Assembly: GCA_026418625.1 (NCBI GenBank)
Contig: JAOABA010000056.1
Location: forward strand, 148,914 to 212,913
Length of the DNA: 64,000 nt
Direction: 5' to 3'
Source of the DNA: Candidatus Kapaibacterium sp.
GTDB lineage: Bacteria > Bacteroidota > Ignavibacteria > Kapaibacteriales > UBA2268
In this document: positions 16,506 through 26,898 of the stretch, piece after piece
How positions within the stretch are numbered: the stretch's first letter is position 1
Layout: each line of letters starts with the position of its first letter
Made by a program: the position numbers and the translations under genes
Notes under the pieces: model-generated
Told to the model about the DNA's origin: nothing
What the model saw: the letters and a program-made list of their open reading frames with translations, nothing else
Databases searched by the model: none

Positions 16506-18617
16506 TTAAGCAGTTAAACTTTTTGGTTGACCAAAATTAAATGTAGTTGCACCTCTGATAATGAAAATATCTATCATTGCCCTCGAAAGAACGATGGCAG
16601 TAAATAAGTTTCCTAAAATTCCTATCATCAAAGTCATAGCGAAACCTTGAATTGGTCCTGTTCCAAGGAAGAACAAAATCAAACCGGTTATAAATGTTGT
16701 AATATTGGAATCAAGAATAGCACTCAAAGCTTTGCTGAAACCTTCATCAATTGCCGATTTAATTGACCTTCCCCTAGCTAATTCTTCCCTAATTCTTTCA
16801 TAAATTAGAATATTAGCATCTACAGCCATACCTATAGTCAAGATTATACCTGCGATACCGGGTAGAGTGAGCGTTCCTTGAAATGCTGCGAGAACACCAA
16901 GAATTAGCAATACGTTAATCATCACGGCTATGACAGAAATTATTCCACCAACATTATAATAAAGAGCCATAAACAGAACAACAAGCACAATTGCTATAAG
17001 AAATGATGTTAAACCACTTTTAATTGAATCTTCGCCCAAAGACGGTCCAACAACCCTTTCCTCAATTATTTGAACTGGGGCTTTTAAAGCACCTGCTTTC
17101 AAAACTATTTTAAGCAATTTAGCTTCTTCAGCATCACTCATACCAGTAATCTGTGAATTTCCTCCAATAATTTTATTCTGAACAACCGGAGCGGAATAAA
17201 CTTGGTCATCAAGGACTATAGCTATTCTTTTTTGAATATTCTCACCAGTAATTTTTGCCCATCTGTCAGAACCTTCATCGTTCATTGTCATTGATACAAT
17301 AGGTTGATTGTTCTGTGGGTCATAAGTAGCAATAGCATCTGTTATTACATCACCGGTGAGTTCAGGATCTTTTTTAAGAACAAAAAAGTTATAAGACTTT
17401 ATTTCTTTTCCTGCATTATCTTTGTTTATTTGTGGTTTAGCACTGAAAAGAATTTGAGTTCCGTAAGGTAATAATTCTTTTATTTCATATCTTGAAATTA
17501 TCTGATTGAATTTCTTGACAACAGGTTCATAAATATGAAAATTATAGTCACCTTTTGGAAAATTATCAATGATGTAATTAATCATTTGAGGCCTTTGGTT
17601 CTTTCCTTTTGGAATAAACCAAGTTTCAAAAAGTGAAGTAAACGGATGATCTTCGAGGTATCTTCTTCTTGTTTCGTCTTCAGATAATCCAGCGTAGGGA
17701 TTAGTTGTATCAACCGCTGCTTGCTTGGTAGTATCAGTGGTAGTAGTATCGTTTTTTGCAATATTAGCGGTTGTATCAGCTGTCTTTTTGACTAAGCTGG
17801 TATCTTGGCTGATTTTAGTAGTATCATCAACTTTTAAGCCTTTTTTAAGTTTTTCTTCTCTTGCCAAAAATTTGTCTATGGCATAAAAAGCAGATACTGT
17901 AACTTCATCGTTTTTGACAAGTTTGAACTCCAGACGTGCAGTAGTTTGAAGCAACTGTCTCATTTCAACTTCATTTGTAACGCCGGGTAATTCGAGAAGA
18001 ATTCTTCGGGCGCCCTGTTTTTGAATTGTTGGTTCAGCAATACCATATTTGTCAATTCTTTGGCGGATAACCTGCATTGCTTGATCTATAGCGTCTTGCT
18101 CATTCGATTTTAGAGTAGCTAATATCTTTTCCTCTGACATAGCTTCCCCACCTTCACCGCCAAAATCAAAGTAATCAGACAAGAATTTCCTTTTTGGTTT
18201 AGCTATTTGTTCAAAATTCTTATAAAAAATATCTATTACATCTTCATCTGTATTAACGGCTTCGGCTTTTGTTTTATTCAGAACTTCCATAAAAACATCA
18301 TCAATCTGATCCGATTGAGCTGATTCTTCAAGTAATCTAATGATATCAACTTCTAATGTAACATACATCCCTCCGCGTAAATCGAGACCAAGTTTCAAAC
18401 GGTTTTGTTTTGCGCTCAAAAGTTCTGCGCCGTATTGCTTCTCAAAATTTTCGATTCTTGCTAATGAATCAGCAGAGCTTGTGTCTTTTTTGGCGAGCTC
18501 AAAAACTTCATTTTGTAACTTAATCAACTCATTGGCACGGTAAGTAGGGTATAACAGTAATATCGCTGCTACCACCGGTAGAACTATAAGTAATACCTTC
18601 CCAATTATTTTCTTCAA
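16506..18617 (-). CDS. secD: protein translocase subunit SecD
   Basis: A 703-residue inner-membrane export accessory protein. N-terminal TM (about 5-25), GLDLRGGMYVTLEVD motif (D1), the periplasmic P1 domain with QVIRQRIDKYGIAEPTIQKQ and LLELPGV, and a C-terminal TM bundle with TIGMAVDANILIYERIREE. It is longer than E. coli SecD's core because of a Thr/Asp-rich low-complexity insert (roughly residues 265-310), as in many FCB-group SecD proteins. The start is TTG at 18617 with a strong GGAGGA ribosome-binding site 8 bp upstream. First gene of the secD-secF-STAS unit. Confidence 0.96.
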   Translation of the reverse strand: MKKIIGKVLLIVLPVVAAILLLYPTYRANELIKLQNEVFELAKKDTSSADSLARIENFEKQYGAELLSAKQNRLKLGLDLRGGMYVTLEVDIIRLLEESAQSDQIDDVFMEVLNKTKAEAVNTDEDVIDIFYKNFEQIAKPKRKFLSDYFDFGGEGGEAMSEEKILATLKSNEQDAIDQAMQVIRQRIDKYGIAEPTIQKQGARRILLELPGVTNEVEMRQLLQTTARLEFKLVKNDEVTVSAFYAIDKFLAREEKLKKGLKVDDTTKISQDTSLVKKTADTTANIAKNDTTTTDTTKQAAVDTTNPYAGLSEDETRRRYLEDHPFTSLFETWFIPKGKNQRPQMINYIIDNFPKGDYNFHIYEPVVKKFNQIISRYEIKELLPYGTQILFSAKPQINKDNAGKEIKSYNFFVLKKDPELTGDVITDAIATYDPQNNQPIVSMTMNDEGSDRWAKITGENIQKRIAIVLDDQVYSAPVVQNKIIGGNSQITGMSDAEEAKLLKIVLKAGALKAPVQIIEERVVGPSLGEDSIKSGLTSFLIAIVLVVLFMALYYNVGGIISVIAVMINVLLILGVLAAFQGTLTLPGIAGIILTIGMAVDANILIYERIREELARGRSIKSAIDEGFSKALSAILDSNITTFITGLILFFLGTGPIQGFAMTLMIGILGNLFTAIVLSRAMIDIFIIRGATTFNFGQPKSLTA

Positions 18618-18741
18618 TGAAAAATCCTCCGCAAAATTAAATTTTAAAGAACTACAAATATATTGCTATTTTATGAAATTTCAAACGTTTTTCTTAATTG
18701 CTTTTCCACTTATTCTATTCTAATTATTTTCAATTTGTATT

Positions 18742-19602
18742 TTAGAATTGTGGTATTGTAACCAACATATTGTCTATCAACCTTGTCTTACCAATATATA
18801 CGGCAATAAGTAATACCACAAGCTGACCACTATTGAATTCTTCGGGTTCAGATAAATCATTAGCATCAGCTGCTGAGGCATAATCAATTTTAACAAGGGG
18901 TTCACTTCGTAAAGAATTTAACATAATAGCATTTATTATTTTTCTGCGTTTTTCCCCTTTGAGTATAGCTTCTTTTGCAGTAATCAATGTTCGGTATATT
19001 ATATCAGCTCTGGTTCTTTCATAAGTGCTAAGATAAACATTTCTTGAACTCATTGCAAGTCCATCTGACTGCCTTAAAGTTGGAACTATATAGATAGATA
19101 TTGGAAATAATAAATCCTCAACAAGTTTCTTAATCACTAACGTTTGTTGATAATCTTTCTGACCAAAAAAAGCAATATTTGGCATTACAGCATTAAATAA
19201 TTTTGTAACAACAGTTGCAACTCCATTAAAATGAGTAGGTCTTTTTTCTCCCTCAAATTTTTTGGTTACAGTATCCACCAAAACCATTGTATCAAATCCA
19301 TTCGGATACATTTCGTTATCTGATGGATAAAAAATAAAATCAGAGCCGGCTTTCTCGGCAAGCTCTTTGTCTCTTTCGAAATCTCTTGGATATCTTGAAA
19401 AATCCTCGTTAGGAGCAAATTGTGTTGGATTAACGTAAATAGAAGTAATAACGATATCTGACATTTCTTTTGCTTTTCTAATTAAACTCAAGTGTCCCTC
19501 GTGCAAGTAGCCCATAGTTGGAACAAATCCGATGTTTTTCCCTTTTTGTTTTTGCTCGATAGAGATTTCCTGCATTTCTCTTACAGTTTTTATTATTTCC
19601 AT
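18742..19602 (-). CDS. panC: pantothenate synthetase
   Basis: ATP-dependent ligation of pantoate and beta-alanine, the last step of pantothenate (coenzyme A precursor) synthesis. Nucleotidyltransferase motif GFVPTMGYLHEGHLSLI is at residues 20-36, NPTQFAPNEDFSRYPR binds pantoate, and SDGLAMSSRNVYLS is the second ATP-binding motif. GQKDYQQ is also conserved. Length of 286 residues is normal. It begins 10 bp after the end of yigZ on the same strand, so they form a short operon. Confidence 0.96.
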   Translation of the reverse strand: MEIIKTVREMQEISIEQKQKGKNIGFVPTMGYLHEGHLSLIRKAKEMSDIVITSIYVNPTQFAPNEDFSRYPRDFERDKELAEKAGSDFIFYPSDNEMYPNGFDTMVLVDTVTKKFEGEKRPTHFNGVATVVTKLFNAVMPNIAFFGQKDYQQTLVIKKLVEDLLFPISIYIVPTLRQSDGLAMSSRNVYLSTYERTRADIIYRTLITAKEAILKGEKRRKIINAIMLNSLRSEPLVKIDYASAADANDLSEPEEFNSGQLVVLLIAVYIGKTRLIDNMLVTIPQF

Positions 19603-19612
19603 AAATCCTTCT

Positions 19613-20239
19613 TTAATTATTAATGATTACTGTTCCTGCTCTTCCTGATGTTTGATTCTGAATATCTATTGCAAAATTCTCGCTTTTAGAAATTGGTATA
19701 TCTGCAACTATTTCAATGGCATCCTGAAAAGATTCTTTAAAATCAATAGAATCTCTAATTACTAATTTTTTCACTGTTTGATAGTCTTCGTAAGTACAAA
19801 AAATCTTTAACGTTATTGTTCTGAAAACAGGTTTTTTTGAGCAAAGATTTAATACACCTGAAGCTGCATCAGCATAAGCTCTTGCAAGAGGACCAATTCC
19901 TAATTTAGTTCCACCAAAATACCTTGTAACTACAACAACTATATCAGTTAAATCGTGTTTCTGGATAGCGAAGAGAATCGGTTTCCCCGCAGATCCACTT
20001 GGTTCGCCATCATCGGATGAGCGATATTCAAGACCGTCATAACCAATCCTATAAGCCCAAGTATTATGTGTGGCATCGAAGAATTCAGCTTTGATTGTAT
20101 CAATAAAAGCCATAGCTTCCCATTTGGAATTTGCGGGAGATGCCGTTGCAATAAATCTTGAGCCTTTCACCTTAGATTCATATCTTTCTCTGGCTTCTAT
20201 GCTATAATAAATGTCAGTATCATTCGACTTTGTAATCAT
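19613..20239 (-). CDS. yigZ: YigZ/IMPACT-family protein
   Basis: A 208-residue two-domain protein of the UPF0029/IMPACT family. The N-terminal domain carries the signature SSDDGEPSGSAGKPIL and VVVVTRYFGGTKLGIGPLARA; the C-terminal ~60 residues form the ferredoxin-like YigZ domain. Proposed roles in the family concern translation regulation, but no exact reaction is known. Its ATG at 20239 is only 17 bp from the divergent start of bshA, leaving no room for separate upstream promoters between them. Confidence 0.9.
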   Translation of the reverse strand: MITKSNDTDIYYSIEARERYESKVKGSRFIATASPANSKWEAMAFIDTIKAEFFDATHNTWAYRIGYDGLEYRSSDDGEPSGSAGKPILFAIQKHDLTDIVVVVTRYFGGTKLGIGPLARAYADAASGVLNLCSKKPVFRTITLKIFCTYEDYQTVKKLVIRDSIDFKESFQDAIEIVADIPISKSENFAIDIQNQTSGRAGTVIINN

Positions 20240-20256
20240 TTTTTAACGGTCTCGTG

Positions 20257-21375
20257 ATGAAAATAGGAATTGTCTGTTACCCAACTTATGGAGGCAGTGG
20301 TATAGTTGCTACTGAGCTTGGGCGTTTGTTGGCTGGAAATAATCATCAAGTTCATTTTATTTCTTACTCTTTGCCAACTCGACTTGATAGTTTTCAAGAA
20401 AATATTTATTATCACGCCGTCGAAATACCTCATTATCCTTTATTCGAATTTAATTTATACACACTTGCATTAACAGGAAAAATAATAGACGTTGCAAAAT
20501 ATGAAAAAATTGATATACTCCACGTTCATTATGCAATTCCCCACGCTATAAGCGGTTTCCTTGCAAAAGATATATTAAAACAATCTGATTCTTTGAAACT
20601 CGTAACAACTCTTCACGGAACTGACATTACATTGGTTGGCTTGGAACCCGCTTTTCAACCAATAGTAAAATATTCATTAGAGCATTCTGACGCAATTACC
20701 TCTGTTTCCGAATATCTTGCACAAAAGACATATCAACATTTTAACACTGGCAAAAAAATTGAGGTAATCCCTAACTTTGTTGATACAAATTTTTATAAAA
20801 GACAACATTATCCATTTCTGCGAAAACAATTTGCCAACGAGGATGAAGCAATTCTGATACATATTTCAAACTTCCGCCCTGTCAAGCGTGTTCCTGACAC
20901 CATTAAAATTTTAGCAGAAGTTTTGAAAACCCACAAAGCAAAACTATTATTAATTGGTGATGGTCCAGATAGAACTGAAGCTGAGAGACTTGTAAGAGAA
21001 TTAAGTGTTTCACAAAATGTTCGTTTCTTAGGTCTTCAAACTTCTCTCGTTGAACTTTTATCAATTAGTGATATATTTTTGTTACCCAGTCAATCCGAAA
21101 GTTTTGGTCTATCGGCTCTCGAAGCAATGAGCTGTGGAGTGCCTGTTGTTGCATCAAACATCGGTGGAATACCAGAAGTTGTTTTTCACGGAGAAACAGG
21201 TTATGTTGCTGAGCTGGGAGATATAGAAAGAATGGCTAAATATGTTGTCTCTTTATTAGATAATAAGAAAAAATGGCAGATATTTTCCGAAAATGCACGA
21301 CAAGTTGCAGTTGAAAAATTTGACTCATTAAAAATTCTGCCCAAATATCAAAACTTGTATGATTCTTTGCTTTAA
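20257..21375 (+). CDS. bshA: N-acetyl-alpha-D-glucosaminyl L-malate synthase BshA
   Basis: GT4-family glycosyltransferase that joins GlcNAc from UDP-GlcNAc to L-malate, the first step of bacillithiol synthesis. [16 protein letters not shown] at the N-terminus, [18 protein letters not shown] and the C-terminal donor site [20 protein letters not shown] are diagnostic, with NIGGIPEVV just after. The frame could begin at GTG 20254, but the ATG at 20257 is preferred. About 372 residues, as expected. Bacillithiol genes occur in Bacteroidetes and relatives as well as Firmicutes. BshB and BshC are not in the window. Confidence 0.93.
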   Translation: MKIGIVCYPTYGGSGIVATELGRLLAGNNHQVHFISYSLPTRLDSFQENIYYHAVEIPHYPLFEFNLYTLALTGKIIDVAKYEKIDILHVHYAIPHAISGFLAKDILKQSDSLKLVTTLHGTDITLVGLEPAFQPIVKYSLEHSDAITSVSEYLAQKTYQHFNTGKKIEVIPNFVDTNFYKRQHYPFLRKQFANEDEAILIHISNFRPVKRVPDTIKILAEVLKTHKAKLLLIGDGPDRTEAERLVRELSVSQNVRFLGLQTSLVELLSISDIFLLPSQSESFGLSALEAMSCGVPVVASNIGGIPEVVFHGETGYVAELGDIERMAKYVVSLLDNKKKWQIFSENARQVAVEKFDSLKILPKYQNLYDSLL

Positions 21376-21561
21376 AACTATTAAATATGGGAAGTTTTTT
21401 TAGAAATGAAATTATAAACCCTTAGAAATTAAAAATTGTCAAAAATATTCATCCGATTATTCTCATACAATAGATGAAAGTAAAAAACTATTCATAAAAA
21501 ATTCAATAATTTTCTTATTTTTGTTTGATTCCTCAAAGATTTATAATTTATTGATTTTTTA

Positions 21562-24006
21562 ATGAAATATCCCTCAAATATTAGGGAAGAAGAACTTAAA
21601 AACAAGGTTGCTAATGATTATTTCTGGCAATTTGATTGCACTAAGATTATTGGCAATGTTGATTTTTGTGTTACCAAACACCAAAGTAAGAAAGAACTTT
21701 TCGAGCAGGAATCTCTCCTTTGGGCTGAAGCAAAGAAAGGCGTTTCAGATATTTATAAATCAATCGTTCAGTTGATTTTGACAATAGGCAAAGCAAGAAC
21801 TTTCGATAAATATCTTCCACCGGCTTTGCTTGGTGCTTTCGATGCCGAAAAAATTGCTTTTATTCCTTATAATGAAATACACGATATATTTTATCAAAAC
21901 GATTTCAACTGGAATGTTACTCCATCAAATCACGAAACGAAAGAATTCAGGCTCGTTTTGGATAAAGTAAAAAGAATAATTGACCAAAATGCTTTGCTCT
22001 TTGATTTTGAAAAGGATGAAAAAGAACTCAAGAAATTCATCAAAAAAAATTTCATAATTGGAAAATTCGGTTTAACAAAAACAAGAATTGATAAAAACAA
22101 TTTTGTTGTGATTTACAATAAATGGCTTGCTGAAGTGAAGCCATCAATATCGGTAAATTGGGAGATTGCAAAGAAAAACGGCATAATTGATGGGGATTTC
22201 TATCTTGCTGATTTACTTTCCGAAGATAATATAACAATCAAAGAAAAGCTCTTTGTCTTGCTCAAGAAAGACCATTATGAGTTGGACAGAAAAGTTGATG
22301 AACTGGGTCTTTTCACGACAAAAACTACTGCCTTCAATGATAATCAAAAAGCACACACTCAGTTTTGGAACAAATACGAGCGACCACCTAAGGAGGAATA
22401 CTGGGATTACATTGTCGAGCGTCGGGATTTACTTGTTCCGCAGGACATTCGGGAAAGAAAAGGTAGCTTCTTTACTCCGCAGATGTGGGTAGAGCTTTCG
22501 CAGAGGTATCTGACAGAGGTTCTGGGCGAGGACTGGCAGGATGAATATTATGTTTGGGATTGTGCTGCAGGGACTGGCAACCTTCTGGCAGGGCTTACTA
22601 ACAAATACAATATCTGGGCTTCTACAATTGACCAGCAAGATGTGGAAGTGATGAAAGACCGCATTAGAAATGGTGCCAACCTACTCGAAGACCACGTCTT
22701 TCAGTTCGATTTCCTGAATGATGATTTTTCCAAGCTACCTTTGCCATTACAAAAAATCATCAATGACCCCAAAAAAAGGAAAAAACTTGTTATATATATT
22801 AATCCCCCGTATGCTGAGGCTGGAAGTGGAGTTGGAAGGTCGTTCAAAGAACAAGTAGCCCTTGAACATAAAACTCATTCAAAATACAAAGAAGTTTTGG
22901 GTAAAGCAGGCAATGAAATTTATATTCAATTTTTAGTTAGGATCTATTTTGAGATACCCGACTGCATAATTGCAGAATTTTCAACATTAAAGCTTTTACA
23001 AGCATCGAACTTTAAAAATTTCAGAGAGCATTTTTTAGCAAAATTGGAAAAGTGTTTTGTTGTGCCTGCATATACATTTGACAATGTTAATGGTCAGTTT
23101 CCAATTGGTTTTAAAATTTGGAATACGAAGAAAAAGGAAAATTTTTCTCAAATTAAAGCTGATGTATATGGTGAAAATGGAGAATTTTTAGGGAACAAAA
23201 ATTTTTATTCTTATGATGATGAAAAAGGTAGAATAAATGATTGGTTAAGGAAATATTTCGATAAGGCTAACGAGCCAATTGGTATTATGCATAACAACAA
23301 AAATGATTTTCAGCATAATTTACAAGTTCGAATTACAAGCTCAGATATTAAAGATCATACAACGCCCATTACAAAAAATAATCTTGTTCAAATGTGCATT
23401 TACTTCGCTGTCCGTCACTGTATTGAAGCGACTTGGCTGAATGACCGCGACCAGTTCCTTTATCCAAATGACGGTTGGAAAGATGATACTGAATTTCAAA
23501 ATGACTGCCTTGCATTTACACTGTTCCATAGCCAGAATAGAATTACATCAAAGGAAGGCACTAATCATTGGATTCCATTCACTGAATATCAAGTTGGTGC
23601 CAGAGAAAAATTCGACAGCAATTTTATGACTGACTTCATCAACGGCGAAATTGATAAATCTATTGTTTCTGATGTAATGCTGTTTTATGGGGATTACTCT
23701 GGAGCCTCTTACGCAGAACCAAAAAGAAGGAACTCACCATTGGAATTTTCACAAGAAGCGAAAGAAGTCTTCAAAGCCGGTCTGGAGCTTTGGATTTATT
23801 ACCATAAAAAGCCAAACTGTAATGTTAATGCCTCTCTTTATGACATTCGGGAATATTTTCAAGGTCGCAACGAAAAAGGCAAAATGAACAATAAGAGCGA
23901 TGATGAAACTTATATGAGTCTCATCAATAATTTAAGAGATAAATTGAAAATCCTTGCCTATAAAATCCAACCAAAGGTTTACAAATATGGCTTTTTGAAG
24001 GAGTGA
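21562..24006 (+). CDS. type IIG-like restriction-modification protein (PD-(D/E)xK nuclease plus N6-adenine methyltransferase)
   Basis: An 814-residue cytoplasmic protein. The N-terminal ~60 residues contain a candidate nuclease site: Asp34 in NVDF, then WAEAKKG with Glu56-x-Lys58, the PD-(D/E)xK pattern. A helical linker follows. The methyltransferase core has motif I VWDCAAGTGNLLAGL (about 332-346) and catalytic NPPY at 414-417. The C-terminal part (about 480-814) probably includes target recognition. No separate specificity or nuclease gene is adjacent, which fits a single-chain type IIG enzyme. It is flanked by housekeeping genes (bshA, glyS), suggesting insertion as a single unit. The nuclease assignment is less certain than the methyltransferase. 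Confidence 0.78.
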   Translation: MKYPSNIREEELKNKVANDYFWQFDCTKIIGNVDFCVTKHQSKKELFEQESLLWAEAKKGVSDIYKSIVQLILTIGKARTFDKYLPPALLGAFDAEKIAFIPYNEIHDIFYQNDFNWNVTPSNHETKEFRLVLDKVKRIIDQNALLFDFEKDEKELKKFIKKNFIIGKFGLTKTRIDKNNFVVIYNKWLAEVKPSISVNWEIAKKNGIIDGDFYLADLLSEDNITIKEKLFVLLKKDHYELDRKVDELGLFTTKTTAFNDNQKAHTQFWNKYERPPKEEYWDYIVERRDLLVPQDIRERKGSFFTPQMWVELSQRYLTEVLGEDWQDEYYVWDCAAGTGNLLAGLTNKYNIWASTIDQQDVEVMKDRIRNGANLLEDHVFQFDFLNDDFSKLPLPLQKIINDPKKRKKLVIYINPPYAEAGSGVGRSFKEQVALEHKTHSKYKEVLGKAGNEIYIQFLVRIYFEIPDCIIAEFSTLKLLQASNFKNFREHFLAKLEKCFVVPAYTFDNVNGQFPIGFKIWNTKKKENFSQIKADVYGENGEFLGNKNFYSYDDEKGRINDWLRKYFDKANEPIGIMHNNKNDFQHNLQVRITSSDIKDHTTPITKNNLVQMCIYFAVRHCIEATWLNDRDQFLYPNDGWKDDTEFQNDCLAFTLFHSQNRITSKEGTNHWIPFTEYQVGAREKFDSNFMTDFINGEIDKSIVSDVMLFYGDYSGASYAEPKRRNSPLEFSQEAKEVFKAGLELWIYYHKKPNCNVNASLYDIREYFQGRNEKGKMNNKSDDETYMSLINNLRDKLKILAYKIQPKVYKYGFLKE

Positions 24007-24097
24007 AAATATTACTAAATTATATATTAAACCCTCACATTATTTATTCATGTTTCATTTATTGATTCTATGTAAAATCATTAGATAATTTAAAACT

Positions 24098-25516
24098 TCA
24101 AGTCAGCTTTTCATCAAGATAATTTTTGATATTGCTATCGGAAACCCTATCCTGAAGCATTGAATCTCTATTCCTAATTGTTACTGATCCATCCTCAAGA
24201 CTTTGACTATCAATAGTTATGCAAAATGGTGTCCCAATTTCATCCTGCCTTCGGTATCTTCTTCCAATAGCACCAGAAGTATCATATTGAGCCCTAAAAT
24301 TTTTATGAATATCTTGATAAATTTTTTCCGCTAATTCAGGCATTCCATCTCTATTAACCAGTGGAAAAACAGCTACAGTAATTGGAGCGAGTTTACTATT
24401 TAAGTGTAGAACGGTTCTTTTTTCTATTTTTCCATTTTCTCCAATGACATCTTCTTCATCATAGGCATCACATAGAAATGCCATAAACGAGCGAGTTACA
24501 CCCCCGGAAGTCTCTACAACATAAGGTATATAACGCTCATTATTTACTGTATCGACATATTCCATTTTTTTCCCAGAAAATTCCTGATGGTTTTTTAGGT
24601 CAAAATCCGTTCTTGAGTGAATTCCTTCGATTTCACCCCATCCCCAAGGAAATTTGAACTCAATATCAACAGCTTTATTTGCATAGTGTGCTAATTTTTC
24701 GTGATCTTTGAATTTCAAATTTTCCTGCTTAATTCCCAAATCTATATACCATTTGAAACGGAGTTCTTTCCAGTATTCATACCATTCCAATTCATTTCCG
24801 GGTTTGACGAAATATTGCATTTCCATCTGTTCAAATTCACGAGTTCTGAAAAGAAAATTCTTAGTGTTTATTTCATTTCTAAAAGCTTTGCCGATTTGTG
24901 CAATACCAAATGGAATTTTTTGCCTTGTAGTTTGAAGAACTGTATTGAAATTAACAAAAATCCCTTGAGCTGACTCTGGTCTTAAATAAACAATGCTTCC
25001 GTTATCCTCGACAGGACCAATAAAAGTTTTAAACATTAAATTAAAATTTCTTACTTCAGTCCAGTCTTTCGTTCCAGAGACAGGATCTGGTATTTCATAT
25101 TTGATAATAATGTCATAATAATCAGACGGTTCTTTTGCACGAGATAGTTGGAGTTCAATTTCATCAGCTAAATCATTTTTTTTCTTATTTCTCATTCTTT
25201 CGATATATTCTTCAATCAAATTATCGGCTCGAAATCTTGCCTTGCTTGTTTTATTATCAATCATTGGATCGCTGAATTGAGCAATATGACCACTCGCTTC
25301 CCAAGTTCTCGGATGCATAAGAATTGATGCATCAATCCCTTCAATGTCATCCCGATAAGTCATTGCCTTCCACCAAAGATCCTTCAAATTTCTGAGCATT
25401 TCAACACCTAAGGGACCAAAATCCCAGCAACCATTCAACCCACCATATATTTCAGATGATTGAAAAACAAAACCACGCCTTTTTGCCAATGAAATAATAG
25501 TATCTAACTTAACCAT
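24098..25516 (-). CDS. glyS: glycyl-tRNA synthetase (homodimeric, class II)
   Basis: Charges tRNA-Gly. 472 residues of the alpha-2 type found in FCB bacteria, archaea and eukaryotes. N-terminus IISLAKRRGFVFQSSEIYGG and GCWDFGPLGVEM are typical; class II motif 2 is in FRTREFEQMEMQYF and motif 3 in TSGGVTRSFMAFL. The anticodon-binding domain is the last ~120 residues, including RRYRRQDEIGTPFCITID. The alpha/beta (GlyQ/GlyS) form is not present. Convergent with the type IIG gene, with a 91-bp gap showing no clear terminator. Confidence 0.96.
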   Translation of the reverse strand: MVKLDTIISLAKRRGFVFQSSEIYGGLNGCWDFGPLGVEMLRNLKDLWWKAMTYRDDIEGIDASILMHPRTWEASGHIAQFSDPMIDNKTSKARFRADNLIEEYIERMRNKKKNDLADEIELQLSRAKEPSDYYDIIIKYEIPDPVSGTKDWTEVRNFNLMFKTFIGPVEDNGSIVYLRPESAQGIFVNFNTVLQTTRQKIPFGIAQIGKAFRNEINTKNFLFRTREFEQMEMQYFVKPGNELEWYEYWKELRFKWYIDLGIKQENLKFKDHEKLAHYANKAVDIEFKFPWGWGEIEGIHSRTDFDLKNHQEFSGKKMEYVDTVNNERYIPYVVETSGGVTRSFMAFLCDAYDEEDVIGENGKIEKRTVLHLNSKLAPITVAVFPLVNRDGMPELAEKIYQDIHKNFRAQYDTSGAIGRRYRRQDEIGTPFCITIDSQSLEDGSVTIRNRDSMLQDRVSDSNIKNYLDEKLT

Positions 25517-25629
25517 TCTATCAAATAAAATTAATTATGAAATAAATTTATAAGTGCTTTAAGATGTCTAAAAACTAAATTTATTTTCTTTCGTGTTTTG
25601 TCATTGTCTCAGTTATTGTTTTAAAACAT

Positions 25630-26184
25630 ATGAATTTAGATTCAAAAAATAATTTGATTTATTTAGGGACTATTGATAATTTTAACAGTAACTTAAATTT
25701 TATCAGATTAAGAGATATTGCAGTTGGATATGATTTAAAAAATACTTGCACTGAAATTTATTATGGTTACTCAAGAACGTTTCTCGAAAATTTAAAAATT
25801 AAAAAATTTGAATGTCTTGAAAATCAGATTTTTTTATACTTAGATGAACACAAAATTACCGACAGCAAAAATCTTATCAATAAAGCTGTTTTCATTGAAA
25901 AAAAATTCTTGATTGATAAAAAGCCAGATTTCTATTTGATTGAGGATTTGCTTGGTTGTGATGTTATTAATATTGATAATGGAAATTTGATAGGTAAAAT
26001 ATCAGATGTTAGTATATTACCTTCCAATGATGTTTGGTTTATCCAGACCGAAAAAGGTGAGTTGCCTATCCCTGTGATAAAAGATGTTGTTAAAAAAGTT
26101 GATATTTCTAAAAAATGTATTTATATAAAATTATTAGATGGATTGTTTGATTTAACAAATTCTAAAACTGATGAAGAAGCTTAA
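25630..26184 (+). CDS. rimM: ribosome maturation factor RimM (divergent)
   Basis: Binds ribosomal protein S19 and assists 30S head assembly. The 184-residue sequence is weakly conserved, but the C-terminal PRC-barrel part is recognisable: FYLIEDLLGCDVINIDNGNL, ISDVSILPSNDVWFIQ and GELPIPVIKDVVKKVD. The decisive evidence is position: it overlaps trmD by 14 bp, the normal rimM-trmD order. The protein is unusually rich in Asn, Lys and Ile, in line with the AT-rich genome. Confidence 0.85.
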   Translation: MNLDSKNNLIYLGTIDNFNSNLNFIRLRDIAVGYDLKNTCTEIYYGYSRTFLENLKIKKFECLENQIFLYLDEHKITDSKNLINKAVFIEKKFLIDKKPDFYLIEDLLGCDVINIDNGNLIGKISDVSILPSNDVWFIQTEKGELPIPVIKDVVKKVDISKKCIYIKLLDGLFDLTNSKTDEEA

Positions 26185-26896
26185 GAAAAACAGTGAGCCT
26201 TTGTTAAGAATTGAAGTTATAACTGCGCACCCATCAATGTTTTATTCTGTTTTAAATACAAGTATATTAAAAATAGCTCAGGAAAAGAAAATTGTTGAGA
26301 TCTATCTTCATAACCTTCACGATTATGCTAATGATAGATTTAAACATATAGACGACACTCCTTATGGCGGCGGTGCAGGTATGATCATTAAATGTGAGCC
26401 AGTTTTTAAATGCGTTGAAAAATTGCTTGAAGAGCGTCATTATGATGAAATTATTTATATGACGGCTGACGGTAATCCTCTAAATCAAAAAATAGCTAAT
26501 GAATTATCTCTGAAAAAAAACATAATAATACTCGCTGGTCATTATAAAGGAATAGATCAGAGAATAAGAGATAAACTTATAACAAAGGAAATTTCAATCG
26601 GTGATTATGTTTTAAGTGGTGGCGAGCTTCCAGCTATGGTTCTAATAGACTCAGTCGTTAGGTTAGTTCCGGGGGTTCTTGGAAATTCAGAATCGGCTTT
26701 GGAGGATTCATTCCAGAATGGATTACTTGAACCACCTTATTACACAAAGCCAGCGGACTTCAGAGGAATGAAAGTACCGGAAATCCTTTTAAGCGGGAAT
26801 CATAAAGAAATTAATCAATGGCGAGAAGAACAGGCAATACTAAAAACCAAAACAAGAAGACCTGATTTAATTAATGAAAACCCGAAAGAAATTTGA
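26171..26896 (+). CDS. trmD: tRNA (guanine37-N1)-methyltransferase
   Basis: SPOUT-class enzyme that makes m1G37 in tRNAs and prevents frameshifting. DDTPYGGGAGMIIKCEP and the knotted SAM site IGDYVLSGGELPAMVLID with VRLVPGVLG are diagnostic, followed by LLEPPYYTKPADFRGM, the conserved substrate loop. 241 residues, normal length. Translation probably coupled to rimM through the overlap. Its stop lies 2 bp from the stop of the convergent mazG. Confidence 0.97.
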   Translation: MKKLKKNSEPLLRIEVITAHPSMFYSVLNTSILKIAQEKKIVEIYLHNLHDYANDRFKHIDDTPYGGGAGMIIKCEPVFKCVEKLLEERHYDEIIYMTADGNPLNQKIANELSLKKNIIILAGHYKGIDQRIRDKLITKEISIGDYVLSGGELPAMVLIDSVVRLVPGVLGNSESALEDSFQNGLLEPPYYTKPADFRGMKVPEILLSGNHKEINQWREEQAILKTKTRRPDLINENPKEI

Positions 26897-26898
26897 AA

